Notes under the pieces: model-generated | What the model was told of the DNA's origin: nothing | What the model saw: the letters and a program-made list of their open reading frames with translations, nothing else | Database searches by the model: none | From: Eunapius fragilis | Taxonomy: Eukaryota > Porifera > Demospongiae > Spongillida > Spongillidae | Direction of reading: 5' to 3' | NCBI GenBank assembly: GCA_963681505.1 | Contig: OY811992.1 | Span: forward strand, 5,152,224-5,216,223 | DNA length: 64,000 bases | In this document: piece after piece, positions 1-12,737 of the stretch | Layout: every line of letters begins with the position of its first letter | How positions within the stretch are numbered: position 1 is the first letter of the stretch | Position numbers and translations under genes: made by a program

Positions 1-60
1 TACAATTATACAATTAAATCAATCATTGAAACACATAATAAACAACAACAAAGTATCAGT

Positions 61-676
61 GATGTAGTGGAGAGGGGAAGACAGTGATGTAGTGGAGAGG
101 GGAAGACAGTGACGTAGTGGAGAGGGGAAGACAGTGATGTAGTGGAGAGGGGAAGACAGTGATGTAGTGGAGATGGGAAGACAGTGATGTAGTGGAGAGG
201 GGAAGGCAGTGATGTAGTGGAGAGGGGAAGACAGTGATGTAGTGGAGATGGGAAGACATTGATGTAGTGGAGAGCACAGGAAAAAGTTTCGTGTTCCCAT
301 CCTTGGATTTTGATCCACATTCCCAGGGTGGAATGGCTTATGTCAACATTGTACCTTAGATGTGGTTAGCAAAGAAAACTGCTAACCTGGGAAAACCCTG
401 GAAACATGGATCAAAATCCAAGGATGGGAACACAAAACTTTTCCCTGTGGAGAAGACAGTGATGTAGTGGAGATGGGAAGAGTGATGTAGTGGAGATGGG
501 AAGACAGTGATGTAGTGGAGAGGGGAAGACAGTGATGTAGTAGAAAGGAGAAGACAGTGATGTAGTGGAGATGGGAAGACAGTGATGTAGTGGAGATGGG
601 AAGACAGTGATGTAGTGGAGATGGGAAGACAGTGATGTAGTGGAGAGGGATGGCAGTGATGTAGTGGAGAGGAGGT
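61..676. repeat. 25-bp minisatellite in two blocks around an inverted repeat
   Basis: Two blocks (about 61-274 and 456-676) are built from a 25-bp unit beginning GATGTAGTGGAGAGGGGAAG, with few substitutions. Between them, about 279-328 and 396-445 are near-perfect reverse complements of each other around a spacer of roughly 65 bp. The array lies just upstream of the KHDC4-like start codon. Open frames across it on the minus strand are only repeat translations. Confidence 0.9.
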
Positions 677-845
677 CTTTTAGTACAAACGAAATTCATT
701 CTATCGCGAGCTATACGAAAATTAACAAGGAAGAAGAAGATGGAAGAGGGTACGAGGGTGAGTTTTATTTCGCGCGGAAATATCTGACAATTTAAAATCC
801 TGTGCACGTGCGTTGCCAAAATAAATAGTTAAGGTGAAAAATAAA

Positions 846-1692
846 ATGACAAGGTTGGTTTCAGGTGTACAAGCGGCTGATACGAATACGAACTGTTTAC
901 GTTATACTTTAAATAGTGTGGAAAGCGAAACAAGGAAGCGAAAGCGCTCCAAATGGGACCAGCTGACTCCTGACTCTCCGCCCCATGGTTCGCTTCCTTT
1001 GCCAACCCCTTCTACACCGCCTGCCACCCCTAGTGAGGCGGCAGCAGCTGCTGCTGCCAGGTTGAACGCCATGTTAGCCGCCCAAGGCAAGCTGAATAAA
1101 AACACCACCGCGACGTCGTCGACGGTGAGTTGCATTTAACGCCCACCAGACCACTAATAACTGACGCATGTAACGCATTTTCTGTCACTATATACACGCA
1201 GGTTGGTGCTACCACTACGTCGTCGTCGGGACAGACCACTGCTTCTGAGAGCTCAACAACTGCTGCTGCAGCCTTTCCTCATTTCACGGAGGTAGACATA
1301 AACGACCTTGCGCTGGATACCAGGTACCTTGCATAACGTTCCGAGCTTGCTGGTGCAGTTGTGCTTGCCAACCACTTTAATTAATGCCCATCCATGGCCA
1401 CTTTTGTTTTATGAACGCCGCGCATCCATTGTTACTTCTCACTGCGCAATGTAAGGATGAACTTAACCAAAGGCGCCACATTGAGTGAAATAAACAGATC
1501 CACTGGGGCTTATGTCTCTGTGAGGGGCAGGTTCATGACACCAGACGAGAGGACTAAGAACACCTTGTAGGGCACATAGAAACTGTTGCTAAGATACTGT
1601 TGTTACCTGTTTTTTGTTTCCACGACAGGGAGCGGGCTCTTCACCTCATTGTGCAGGCTTCATCACAGATGAGTGTGAATGGTAAGTGTCCT

Positions 1693-1741
<49 letters not shown>

Positions 1742-4700
1742 ATGTAAGAGTTTACTGGGATGGGCAGGAGTGTCATATCTGTGGGCAGTTTTTAGATAGA
1801 TGTGACTGTACTGCCTTGTGTGTTGACTCCTTCTCTTCTTCCTTGTGGTATTCTCTGCTGGCATTTTCCTTCTCTCCTGCTGTACCATCTCTCACAAACA
1901 TGTACATGCATGTGCACACACACGACATGCACACACATGGTGTGCAACCATACTTTCTGCACACACACACACACACACATACACTGTCCTCATGCCATGC
2001 TCAAACCCAAATGCAAACCAAAACACCTGCATGCTGTGTATGTGTGTGTGGTGTGTGTGTGTGGTGTGTGTTCAGCTGCAGTACGCAAGATAAATGAACT
2101 CATTCATCCATCCAGAGGAGCAGGAGCATTACCAGGGCTGGGGGGAGGAGGAGGAGGAGGAGGAGTGGGGGGGAAGGGCCAAGGAGGGACAAGGGTAAGT
2201 GAGGCAAGATGTGGTATGTTATGGACAGGGCAATGATTCATAGCGTTTGAGGCAGGAGCTGGTATGTGGTTGGACATTGTAACCTTGGTAACCTCTGTCT
2301 TGTAACCTCTGTATCATTACTTACTGTGATAGCAGTAGACATATTGCCTCTTCATAGAAATGTGATGTGTGTGTGTGTTGTAGCTCCACCCATTATACCA
2401 AATCTATCCTAGCCCCACCTTCACTATGTTCAAGACAAAGCATTTGTGGGTTTGGACCAAGCCTCAGAAAGCTTTGGAGTGACAGAGAAGCTGGCTGGCC
2501 CCGGGGGATCGTTTCTGGCCCATATTGCTAGCCAAACAGCCGCCAAGGTTCACTTGAGGGGGCGTGGCTCTGGCTTCATGGAGCCTACGTCTGGACGGGA
2601 AAGTTTTGAACCACTCTACATCTACATCAGGTAAGGAAGGGGGAGGAGGTTTTATGTGGGGCCCACACTTCCCACTATGTGGTGAGGGAACCACACTTCC
2701 TACCATGTGGGGGACCACACTGCTCGCCATGTGGGGTGAGGGTAGAATTTCAAATTTAGTTTAGTTTTTAAATCAAAATAGTGCAACATCCATTTTTTGG
2801 ATTCTGAGGTCTGAGGTTTAGTTGTAGTGATTGACCATACATTTTGTGTCTGAGGTTTAGTTGTAGTGATTGACCATACATTTTGTGTCTGAGGTTTAGT
2901 TGTAGTGATTGACCATACATTTTGTGTCTGAGGTTTAGTTGTAGTGATTGACCATACATTTTGTGTCTGAGGTTTAGTTGTAGTGATTGACCATACATTT
3001 TGTGTCTGCTTTGGGCACTTCATTGACCATTGCATTGTGTCAATTGCAATCACATTGGAGATTCAGTGTATAAATAGATGTGACCGCGCGAAGCACGGAA
3101 GCTTTCGGTGCAATAAATCACTAAATTAAAAGCTTATGTTTTCATACAGTTTCAAAGAAAAACGTGTGCTTCCAACAGCACTTATACCTGCGGTATTATT
3201 AGTTACGTAAACAATGTCTTGCATATAGTTACAGTATATGCTAATGAATATTGAATGAACAACCGATTTTTGATTGATCGTGTATATTAGTTACGGTATG
3301 CTAATGAATATCGAATGAACTGACCAATTTTACTTTTACAGTCATCATATGGATATATACATATACAGTACGAGTGCAGATTTTGTCACTCGTAGTTCGC
3401 TCGAGTGTTAGAGATTACAATAAGTGCCGGTAATCCTTTTCGGGACAATTGAAATTCATGATTACCATGATGCAATAAGCCTACCCACAGGTCGACAATA
3501 AATATGAAATCATTACATCTAAAAATCATTTTCCTCCACATTGGCATGCTCGCTGTCAGCGCACACTACCACCACCACCACCACTGCCACCACCACCGCT
3601 GCTACATACTTCCTCGCCCCTGACTTTACCACTAATTTGTGGTCACTGTGGTACTAATCCGTGCCCGCTCTTCCATGCAAGCGCTGCCCTTGTGCTATTT
3701 TGTCACATGCCCGCTTAGGCCTACCTCGGCCCCGACTCAGAAATCCAATCCGCAACTTCAAGTTTCGGTACCAAGTTTCTTTCACTTCGAACGTTGTAAA
3801 CCACTGATGAAGGAAGCGCTACCATACTTCATAATCTGTGCACCCGCGCTCTTTGATCCAACCGCAATAGAAACTGCAAGCATAGGTCACAATTGCCGGA
3901 CTGCCAAAGTGGCGGGCTGAATTTTGATTGGTTCGCTGCAATACATAATCACTATTGGAATGAAAATTAGTTATTACTACACCACGTGATTCAAGATTAC
4001 GGCTAAATTTTCATTGCGCGCAATTGTGACCTATGATATAATTGCTTGCGGAGTTATATTATGACCTGATCGGAGAGGAATAGATATGCAAATATTATTG
4101 CCTACCACCATGAGAAATGAAATGCATGCGTGCATGTATGCATGCACAAAACACTTTCGTAAGTCATAAGCAATCTATCCAACTTTAAATTGCGCAAAAT
4201 TTGATTACCAATCAGGAATTACAAATGAACGATTATACATGGTAAGTAGCTACTATGCAGTTAATGATCATTGCAAATGGACTATCTCCGCCACACCTTC
4301 TTCTCCAGATGTGTTCTATTAAATAGGTCGGAATCAAGTCTCTACTAGTGCTGTGCATTTTCTTGTATTTAGATTTCACATGCCCCCATGTTGGCTCTAT
4401 TGTTTGTGTGTGAGCTCCAGTGGTGGGATCCACGAAGTTTTCACTGTGGTTGAAGATATGATGGGTATAACCGTAGCGTGGCCCTGCGATATGCCTTCCA
4501 ATCGTCAGTGTGAATGATGGAACCTTGCTGTACGTTTGCTTGTATGATAGGAATAAGTGTTCTTGTGTCTCTCGAGTCTACGATTTGCAAAAACATATTA
4601 TCGCTTCCTCTCTCGATACCGCCAATCACCCGTCGACCATCCACATGATGCCCTCAATTGTACTGAAGCTTGCCAAACTTCGACTCATCTATTTCAACTA

Positions 4701-7700
4701 TCTTTCCTGGGCCACCGATAGGGGTGGAATGATTATGCAAGTATTCTGCACAGGTACCACGACAAATTAAACCACTCTATTACAGTCTTCTCAGTTACTC
4801 TGCTCCATTTCACAGCGGTTTTTAGTGGAAGCTCTTCAATCCAAAAAAACGTGAGCTCCAGAATCTGTTCTATGCTCAGATGGCTATGTGAAAACTATGA
4901 GCCTGACCTGATAGACGTACTCAATCTGCATAATCTTATGCAACATCTCCATCTGTAAACATTGAGGCATGTATAATTATGTAGTGTTTTTTTTTTTTTT
5001 AATGTTCAAATTCCTACCTCAAACCATCAATTCCATCTCGTGTTTCCAGCTCCATGCCATCTCCGCATATGGAGCATGTTCGATAACGTGACAAGAGGCC
5101 ATTCGCTTTACACCATTCTAAAGTACATGTAGCATCAAAATCGACAAGAACCTCTCTAAGAAGGCGTTTATACGTCCAGTACTCGAGAGGCAGGCTGAAA
5201 GGTCCAAAAGCCATAGATGAATCTTTAGAGTTTTGCAGCATGCAAAGCATGGCTTATATACTGAAACGAAACTATAATGCGCGCCTATTTTAGCCAATGA
5301 AAATTTAGCCCGCGCTCTCTGATCCAACCTCAATAGAAACTGCAATACAAACTGCAAAATTGGGCACGTGTTACTATCAATGAGTACAGTCGTGCGTTCG
5401 CTGAATTAGTTTTTTTTGTACATAACCTGATCTCAAAAGAAGCAAGGGTACATCCATCAGCACATGTAGTTGACAAATGCAAGGAGCTTTTTCGAAAACC
5501 CTACAAAGAACTCCCTATTCATCTCAATGTGGCTACTGCTTTAGGAGACTGTCATCGACAATGATAGCATGGCTCTCATACTTTTGCAGGACGGATCACT
5601 GCTCTCAACAGAAGGTATCTCTCGGCTCTGTGCCAAGGTGGATGTATGTTATGAAGATGAGGTCATCAAAAGGATTTAAAACTGAAACATTAGCTCCCAG
5701 AAGAATCTCTTCCAAAAGCATTTTACATCGTTCCAGTGCACAAAAATAAACAGTTCTAAATTGGTGTACATGGAGACCCACTCCACGAATAATATGTCAA
5801 ATGGGTTGCTGGTCATTCTTATGATATTTGGAAGATGGTGGGAAGATGTTTCACCACAAGAGGCCAGCGCCTTTAATCTGCATACTGAAGCAAAGACGTT
5901 GAAGTTGGCAGCTTCAACTTTAATAAGTGGCAATAGCTCAGAAATGGTTGCCGCTTTGCTTTCACCGTTTTCTGCTGGCATTAGATCAAGCACAGTCATC
6001 TACCTTCATGTGCTCCAAATAATGGCAAACAAGAACGTTTCCAGGGATAAGGAAGTTCGTTCCAGCCTGTTGACACATGTTTTACAATCAGACAGTCTTC
6101 ACTTAAGTATGGTACTTTCCATCAGCGAAGGGTTGCAGGTGAATTACCATCATGCTAAGGCCACAAAATATCTAAAGACGCTCGATGAATCTATTAAGAA
6201 CATGCTTGTAGTTGTGCATATTGGCTCTGGCATGCCAGCTACAGCTACCGAGTTACTCACATACAGAATAGTAGATGGGCCCAGCTGCAAGCGCAACATC
6301 TTTTATATGCATAACAACATTTGCTTGCATTGTGAGTACTCTAAAACTCGGAGTATTACATGTGCAAACAGGCCAATATTGAGGTTTCTTGATGAAGGAG
6401 CGTCTGCTCTTCTATTGAAAGAAATCCTTATTGTACGACCTTTTCTTTCTACACTAGCATCTTTTTTGGAGCTAAACGATGACAACATTTACTGTACAGA
6501 CTATTTTGTAAAAAAATGGTCGACAAATGACTGCAGAGAAAGTATGAAACACTTATGCCAGATTGTTTTTTCAGTACAGTGGCTCTGCCATTTCATTTAG
6601 TGACTATAAACATGTGGCAAAATACTGTGCCAACCACCTTCAATTGCCCATTTACGTCGAGCTTGAGTCACTACCTGTTGATGAACAATTTGGCCACAGC
6701 ACTGCAACATCAAATCAAGTGTATGGAAGGCATGACGGGAAAATTCGAAATACGAGGGAGCACATATTGTACAATTTCCTTTCCCTCTCATTGCAGTGGA
6801 AGGCATTCATCAGAGGTTGTGATGAAAAATGGGCTGCTGTACCTAAAAGCGCTGAACCAGTGCAGCCAGTGCAGGATATTCCAGTTCAAAACCCCATGGC
6901 CACGCAATCATTCATTACAGTTCTGCAATCCAAGGAATCGCTTGATAAACTTAGATGTCTCCTCAATGATCAAACTGTTGAATTTAGATCGCCAGAGCTG
7001 CGAGCAGCTGTGGACAGTGTTTTAAACTCCAATGGTGACTTATTAGCAATTCTGCCGACAGGATGTGGAAAGAGCCTCATTTTTCAGATGTATGCATATA
7101 AGCATACTATTTTAACATCTTTAGTGATTGTACCAACATTATCACTAACTAATGATCGTATGAGGAGAGCTCAATCTCTTGGCATAAAGTGCAGTGACAA
7201 TTCAGTTCAGGTTTCAAGCCAGCAGCTAATATTTGTCACCCCAGAAGCTGCTGCAGGTGGCCCAGTTAGGGATTTAATCATTGAATTGTACAGCCAAAAA
7301 CGGTTGGGTGCAATTTTTATCGACAAGGTGCACCTTTTTTCTCTGCAGAGCCAGTTTAGGCCAACATTTCGTCAGCTCCCTCAGCTGAAATTTGTCAATT
7401 TTCCACTGGTGCTATTAACAGCTACTGCACCTCAGTGGATAGTAGAAGACATAATTTTGGCCCAGGGAGGATGCCTATTGTGATGCGCCAGCCAACAAAC
7501 GGTGGAATATAGCCTACTCAATGTGTACTGATTATTCCATCGACTCACTTGCCGACCGTATTAATGATAAAGTCTTGTAGTACAGTGTGGAAGAACGAGT
7601 TATTGTGTATGTACCGGCTGAAGACCTTGTGTCATCATCAGTGAAGGGAGCATTGGCTGTAAAGGGCATTCAGTGTGCTGTCTACAGCGGTAAATACAGT

Positions 7701-10700
7701 AACGATGACAATATACACAATTTTGCTCATTGGAGGGAAGGGAAAGCGTGTGTAATGGTCGCCACGAGTGCATTTGGCATGGGAATTGACTACCCATCAG
7801 TCCGTGATGTTTATTTATATGGACTATCCTACACCATTGAAGAATACAGTCAACAATGCGGACAAGCCGTGATGAGAAGCCTCCTTCAGCATGTCTCATG
7901 CTCGACCCTAAACGTGAAGAATACAAAACTAAAGAACATTACAGTGGGTGTCAAAGAGGGTTTTGAAGGTTTGCTGAAGTATGCAACTATGAAGGAGGTG
8001 TGTCGACGATGTCAAATGTCACGGTACTTGGATGGAACAGAAGTGGAGTGGTGTAGCTACTTCCCTTGCCAGAGATGTGATGTATGTGAATGGGCTGCCA
8101 CTATCGATGATTTCGAACTTCCTAGTGATTTTTTTCATCGACGAACCATCTGTAGAAATCCCCATGTCACATGCTCATCACCTTGTAAGTGAAGAAAGAA
8201 ATGTTGGATTGCAGTTGTGGAAATACCTGGGTACCTATAAGGAGAGGTGCATTGTGTGCAATGTTGCTAAAGGTCACAGCTTGGTACATTCCCTGAAGAA
8301 ATGTCCGATTTTAGTAAACAATTGCTTAAGCTGCTTGGGCCGCCACAAAGTAGCTAATTGTCCAGAAGATATCAGGAAAATTCCAGGCACGTGTCCACAC
8401 TGCTTTTTGCCAATGACCATTGGTGACACAGTTCCATCGATACAGTTTAAGGTACTTAAACCTAGTTAACCGACCACCGCGGTGACCGTGCCTCATTACC
8501 AAGACAATCACGTGAGACGTGACACGCATGCGCAGTCAGTAGTGCGTCTCATTGCGAAACGGTGTTGCGGAATAATTTTCTTTTAACTGACTTCTCCATC
8601 ACCATCCGGGATGATGTGAGTCTGTGGGCAGGGATATGGCACGGTACGAGTGGGTGGTGCCATATCACCACACACCCCCAAACTTGCCGCGCCACGCGTA
8701 CCCTGGCCCAGACCCCTGCCAAGAGCATGTAGACCCAAATCAGTGCTGGCCATACAACAATATCGTGATAGAGAAGGTTAACATTGCCTTTACTGAAGAC
8801 CGTAAGGGGAAGGATATATTGAAGTTCTTTGCTGCTTCTGCCCTAATGAGAAAATTCCACTACACAAGCGAGAGTGGCTGTTCATAAGAAACCAGCAGGG
8901 GATGCTGAACCTCTGGCATGCATCTATTGACCATTGCCAAGCTACGGAATAGTTATGTAACACACACACCAGTCATGTCTCCACACACACACACACAGCA
9001 GTCATGTCTCCTTCACACACAACCACACTAGTAGTGTCCCTACACACACTCATACCCACACCAGTCATGTCTCCTCCACACACAGTCATATCTCCTCCCC
9101 CTCACACACACACACTAGTCATCTCCTCCACACACACCCAAGTCATGTCTCCACACACACACACACACACTAGTCGTGTATCCTCCACACAGTCATATCT
9201 CCTCCCCCTCACACAACACACACACACTAGTCGTGTCTCCTCCTCCCCCACCAGTCATATCTCCTCCACACATGCACACACACGCACCCACACCAGTCAT
9301 GTTTCCTCACTCACACCGCCCTAATTCCCTCATTATTACAAAATGTTACAGCTGGCAATAACTCAACGTACTTAAGGCATGGCACCATTCAATTATTGCA
9401 ATTATGCGGCGTGTGCGTGCATGATGTCATTTAAGTTTCACTAGAAACTTCCATATAAGACTTGACCCCGATTATGAAATCATTAAAACACCCGACCCAT
9501 TTATAACGAGACTATTGACGATCGGATCGTTTAGCTAGTTGTTGTAATTAAACGAGAAGACGAAGTGAGTAATTTCGTTGATTGTTTTATGTTGCAAAAC
9601 CGCGCGATTGTAGAGAACAAAAGGGTACTCCCTGTCCACGTACCCAGTCCTGGAGTTATTCTTGACCACGCATAACTCGGGATAGGAACACTTTTAAAGA
9701 ATGAAAATTTCACCAATAGCTTTAGAATTGGCTGGACGAGTGCCTACTGTGATCAAATAGTCTAAAAGCTATATATTGGTATGTGTGTGTGTGCATGCTT
9801 GTACGTGTGTGTGTGTGTGTGTGTGTGTGTGATTATGTGCGTGCATACGTGTACACCGACGTGGAAATTAGTCTGTCCATCATGGAGCTACAGTGGCCTG
9901 AATTTTTAATTATGCGTCCTTCCTGGAAATTTTTATATATCTTGTTAGGTCCCTTTTTGCTTCCTTGATCCCAAATATAGTCAAGTGACTGGGGTTAGGG
10001 GGTGGGACATGATGCTGGGATGGGGTGATATCCAGTTATCTGTGTGTTTTGCAGCCATTCAAATCAGGAAGGCCTCTCTGCTGCAAGGAAACTTTGTGAG
10101 AGCTTGATTGAAACAGTGAGTTGGCATAGGTGTGGTTATCACGTACCGAGTGTCAGTTCTAATTAAAAATAGTTGGATAGCATGTGAAATCTAGTTCTCT
10201 TTTTTGTTGTTGTAATAATCCTTGTTTAACCCTTTAATATGTTTTATCTGCAATGTTTACAAGTCTATCTATCGCTGCCCCTCTTATGGTGGTCCACTGT
10301 GCATGCTCCCTGCCCCTCTTATGGTGGTCCACTGTGCATGCTCCCTGCCCCTCTTATGGTGGTCCACTGTGCATGCTCCCTGCCCCTCTTATGGTGGTCC
10401 ACTGTGCATGCTCCCTGCCCCTCTTATGGTGGTCCACTGTGCATGCTCCCTGCCCCTCTTATGGTGGTCCACTGTGCATGCTCCCTGCCCCTCTTATGGT
10501 GGTCCACTGTGCATGCTCCCTGCCCCTCTTATGGTGGTCCACTATGCATGCTCCCTGCCCCTCTTATGGTGGTCCACTGTGCATGCTCCCTGCCCCTCTT
10601 ATGGTGGTCCACTATGCATGCTCCCTGCCCCTCATATGGTGGTCCACTGTGCATGCTTCCACCTTTTCTTTTACCAGGTTAGAAAAGAGTATGAAACATT

Positions 10701-12696
10701 CCGAAGAAGCCAACTTCCCTTAGGATATGGTTCTGCAGGTGGCTATAGTAAGTACCCTTGCTACATTGGCTACCCCCCAACGCTGCATTGGCTGCTAAAG
10801 TACTGGAATATATTGTGAAGCCATTGATATATTTAGCATGCAGATGATTTTGGAATGGATCCACTTGGTTTCTTATGAGGGGCCATCCCTCCCCCTCCCC
10901 CTCCCCCCTTGTACCTTTACTGAATTAGGAGGTTTTAAGAAAACAGCACTGAAGAGTGTAACAGCAGCTGTTGTTATTGACCTCCAACATCAGGCAACCC
11001 TCCACGTTGCCCTCTGCACACTGTGTATGTGTGTGTGTAGCTGGCTGGCTCTTTAACCATAGCCAGCTATGCTGATGTGCAGGTCCACACACTTATATTG
11101 TAGGTCCTCACCCTTACATAGCCATGTGTAGGTCCTCACCCTTACATAGCCATGTGTAGGTCCTCACCCTTACATAGCCATGTGTAGGTCCTCACCCTTA
11201 CATAGCCATGTGTAGGTCCTCACCCTTACATAGCCATGTGTAGGTCCTCACCCTTACATAGCCATGTGTCACCCTTACATAGCCATGCGTAGGTCCTCAC
11301 CCTTCCATGGGCTTCTACTATAGTCTGTGACAGCATCAAGGAAGTAAATGTTAGTTAACGACTTCATTATGAGTAATATTAAAAACATGTCGCAAATACC
11401 ACAATGTGTAAAAAATATCAGGGCTGTAAAAATGAACCTTGTTCAGCTTAGCAACTAGTCAAAAATTTCAAGTTAAGTGGGCGTACTTAAAAAAATATTT
11501 ATTCAATTTGACAATAATTTTGTACTGCGTCCAAAATAGAAAATCACACATTGATTGTATATGTGATTATACCCCTAAATCCACAAAGTCTCGTTTTCTG
11601 CTTGAATATTGTCTTTTTGGTTTTCAAAAATACAGTCTTAACGTTTTGCCTCATTACTGGTGTCATTCTTTCCTAACCCCAAAGACTCCTTTAACCTATT
11701 AAAAAAAAATAGTGGCTATTATTTTTACTTCCTTGATGCTGTCATGTGTGGGGTGATTTTTAAAGGTGGGGGTGATGGTGTGGAGATGTGATGATGTCAT
11801 TGTGATGTGTGGGTCATGTGATATTCCTCCTACAGGTTCTTCTGTACCTTACGGACCTCAGGTAAACAGCTGTTGACGCAGCTCCTGTGTTATATTGTGT
11901 TCTACTCTTCTGCCAGCTGCCCTACACTCCTACCTCCAATGACGTATATGGACCAACAGTTACATCGTACCAGGGACAGGGGAGTGTACCTCCAGCTTAC
12001 CAGGGACAGGGGAGTGTACCTCCAGCTTACCAGGGACAGGGGAGTGTACCTCCAGCTTACCAGGGACAGGGAAGTGTACCTCCAGCTTACCAGGGACAGG
12101 GAAGTGTACCTCCAGCTTACCAGGGACAGGGAAGTGTACCTGCAGCTTATCAGGTCTGTGGTAGTAGACCATTGGTAGGTGGGGAGTGGAGGTCACACAC
12201 TATGCAGACGTAATCAGTATTGAAAATAGGTAACTGTGGCAAAGTCAGCTGTTCCTTATACTGGATCTACGAGAAAAGATGGGATTTTTTAAAATTTAGG
12301 TTCCACTGGCCATAAAACAGCATGCTACTATAATCTAGCCTTGTACAACTTGGTCCTAACCTATATTGTTTAAAGTTGATGGTGTTAGATGGCTACTGAA
12401 AATATATGTATTTTACATGTCCAAAAATAGCCTAGATACTCTTCTTACCTGGATCGCACAAGCATTGATTATGTGCTTTTGATTCCTACACTTTAATGTA
12501 CTACCAGTCCTGTTAGAATGGCCTAAGGAAAATATGTGCTTGGGAGAAATTGCAAAACTTGCCACTTAGAAAGAACACAAGCTAGTGAAGGTTTTAGCTA
12601 CATGATACCAGTCATGGCGAGAGTTGGGCTATCTGAAAATGTATTGTTTGAAAAACCACTCTAATTCGTACACCAAAAAAGTTTTCTTATAGAGCA

Positions 12697-12737
<41 letters not shown>

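Noticed and set aside
834-845. GTG start for the KHDC4-like gene
   Set aside because: Not a credible eukaryotic start; ATG at 846 is 12 bp downstream in the same frame.
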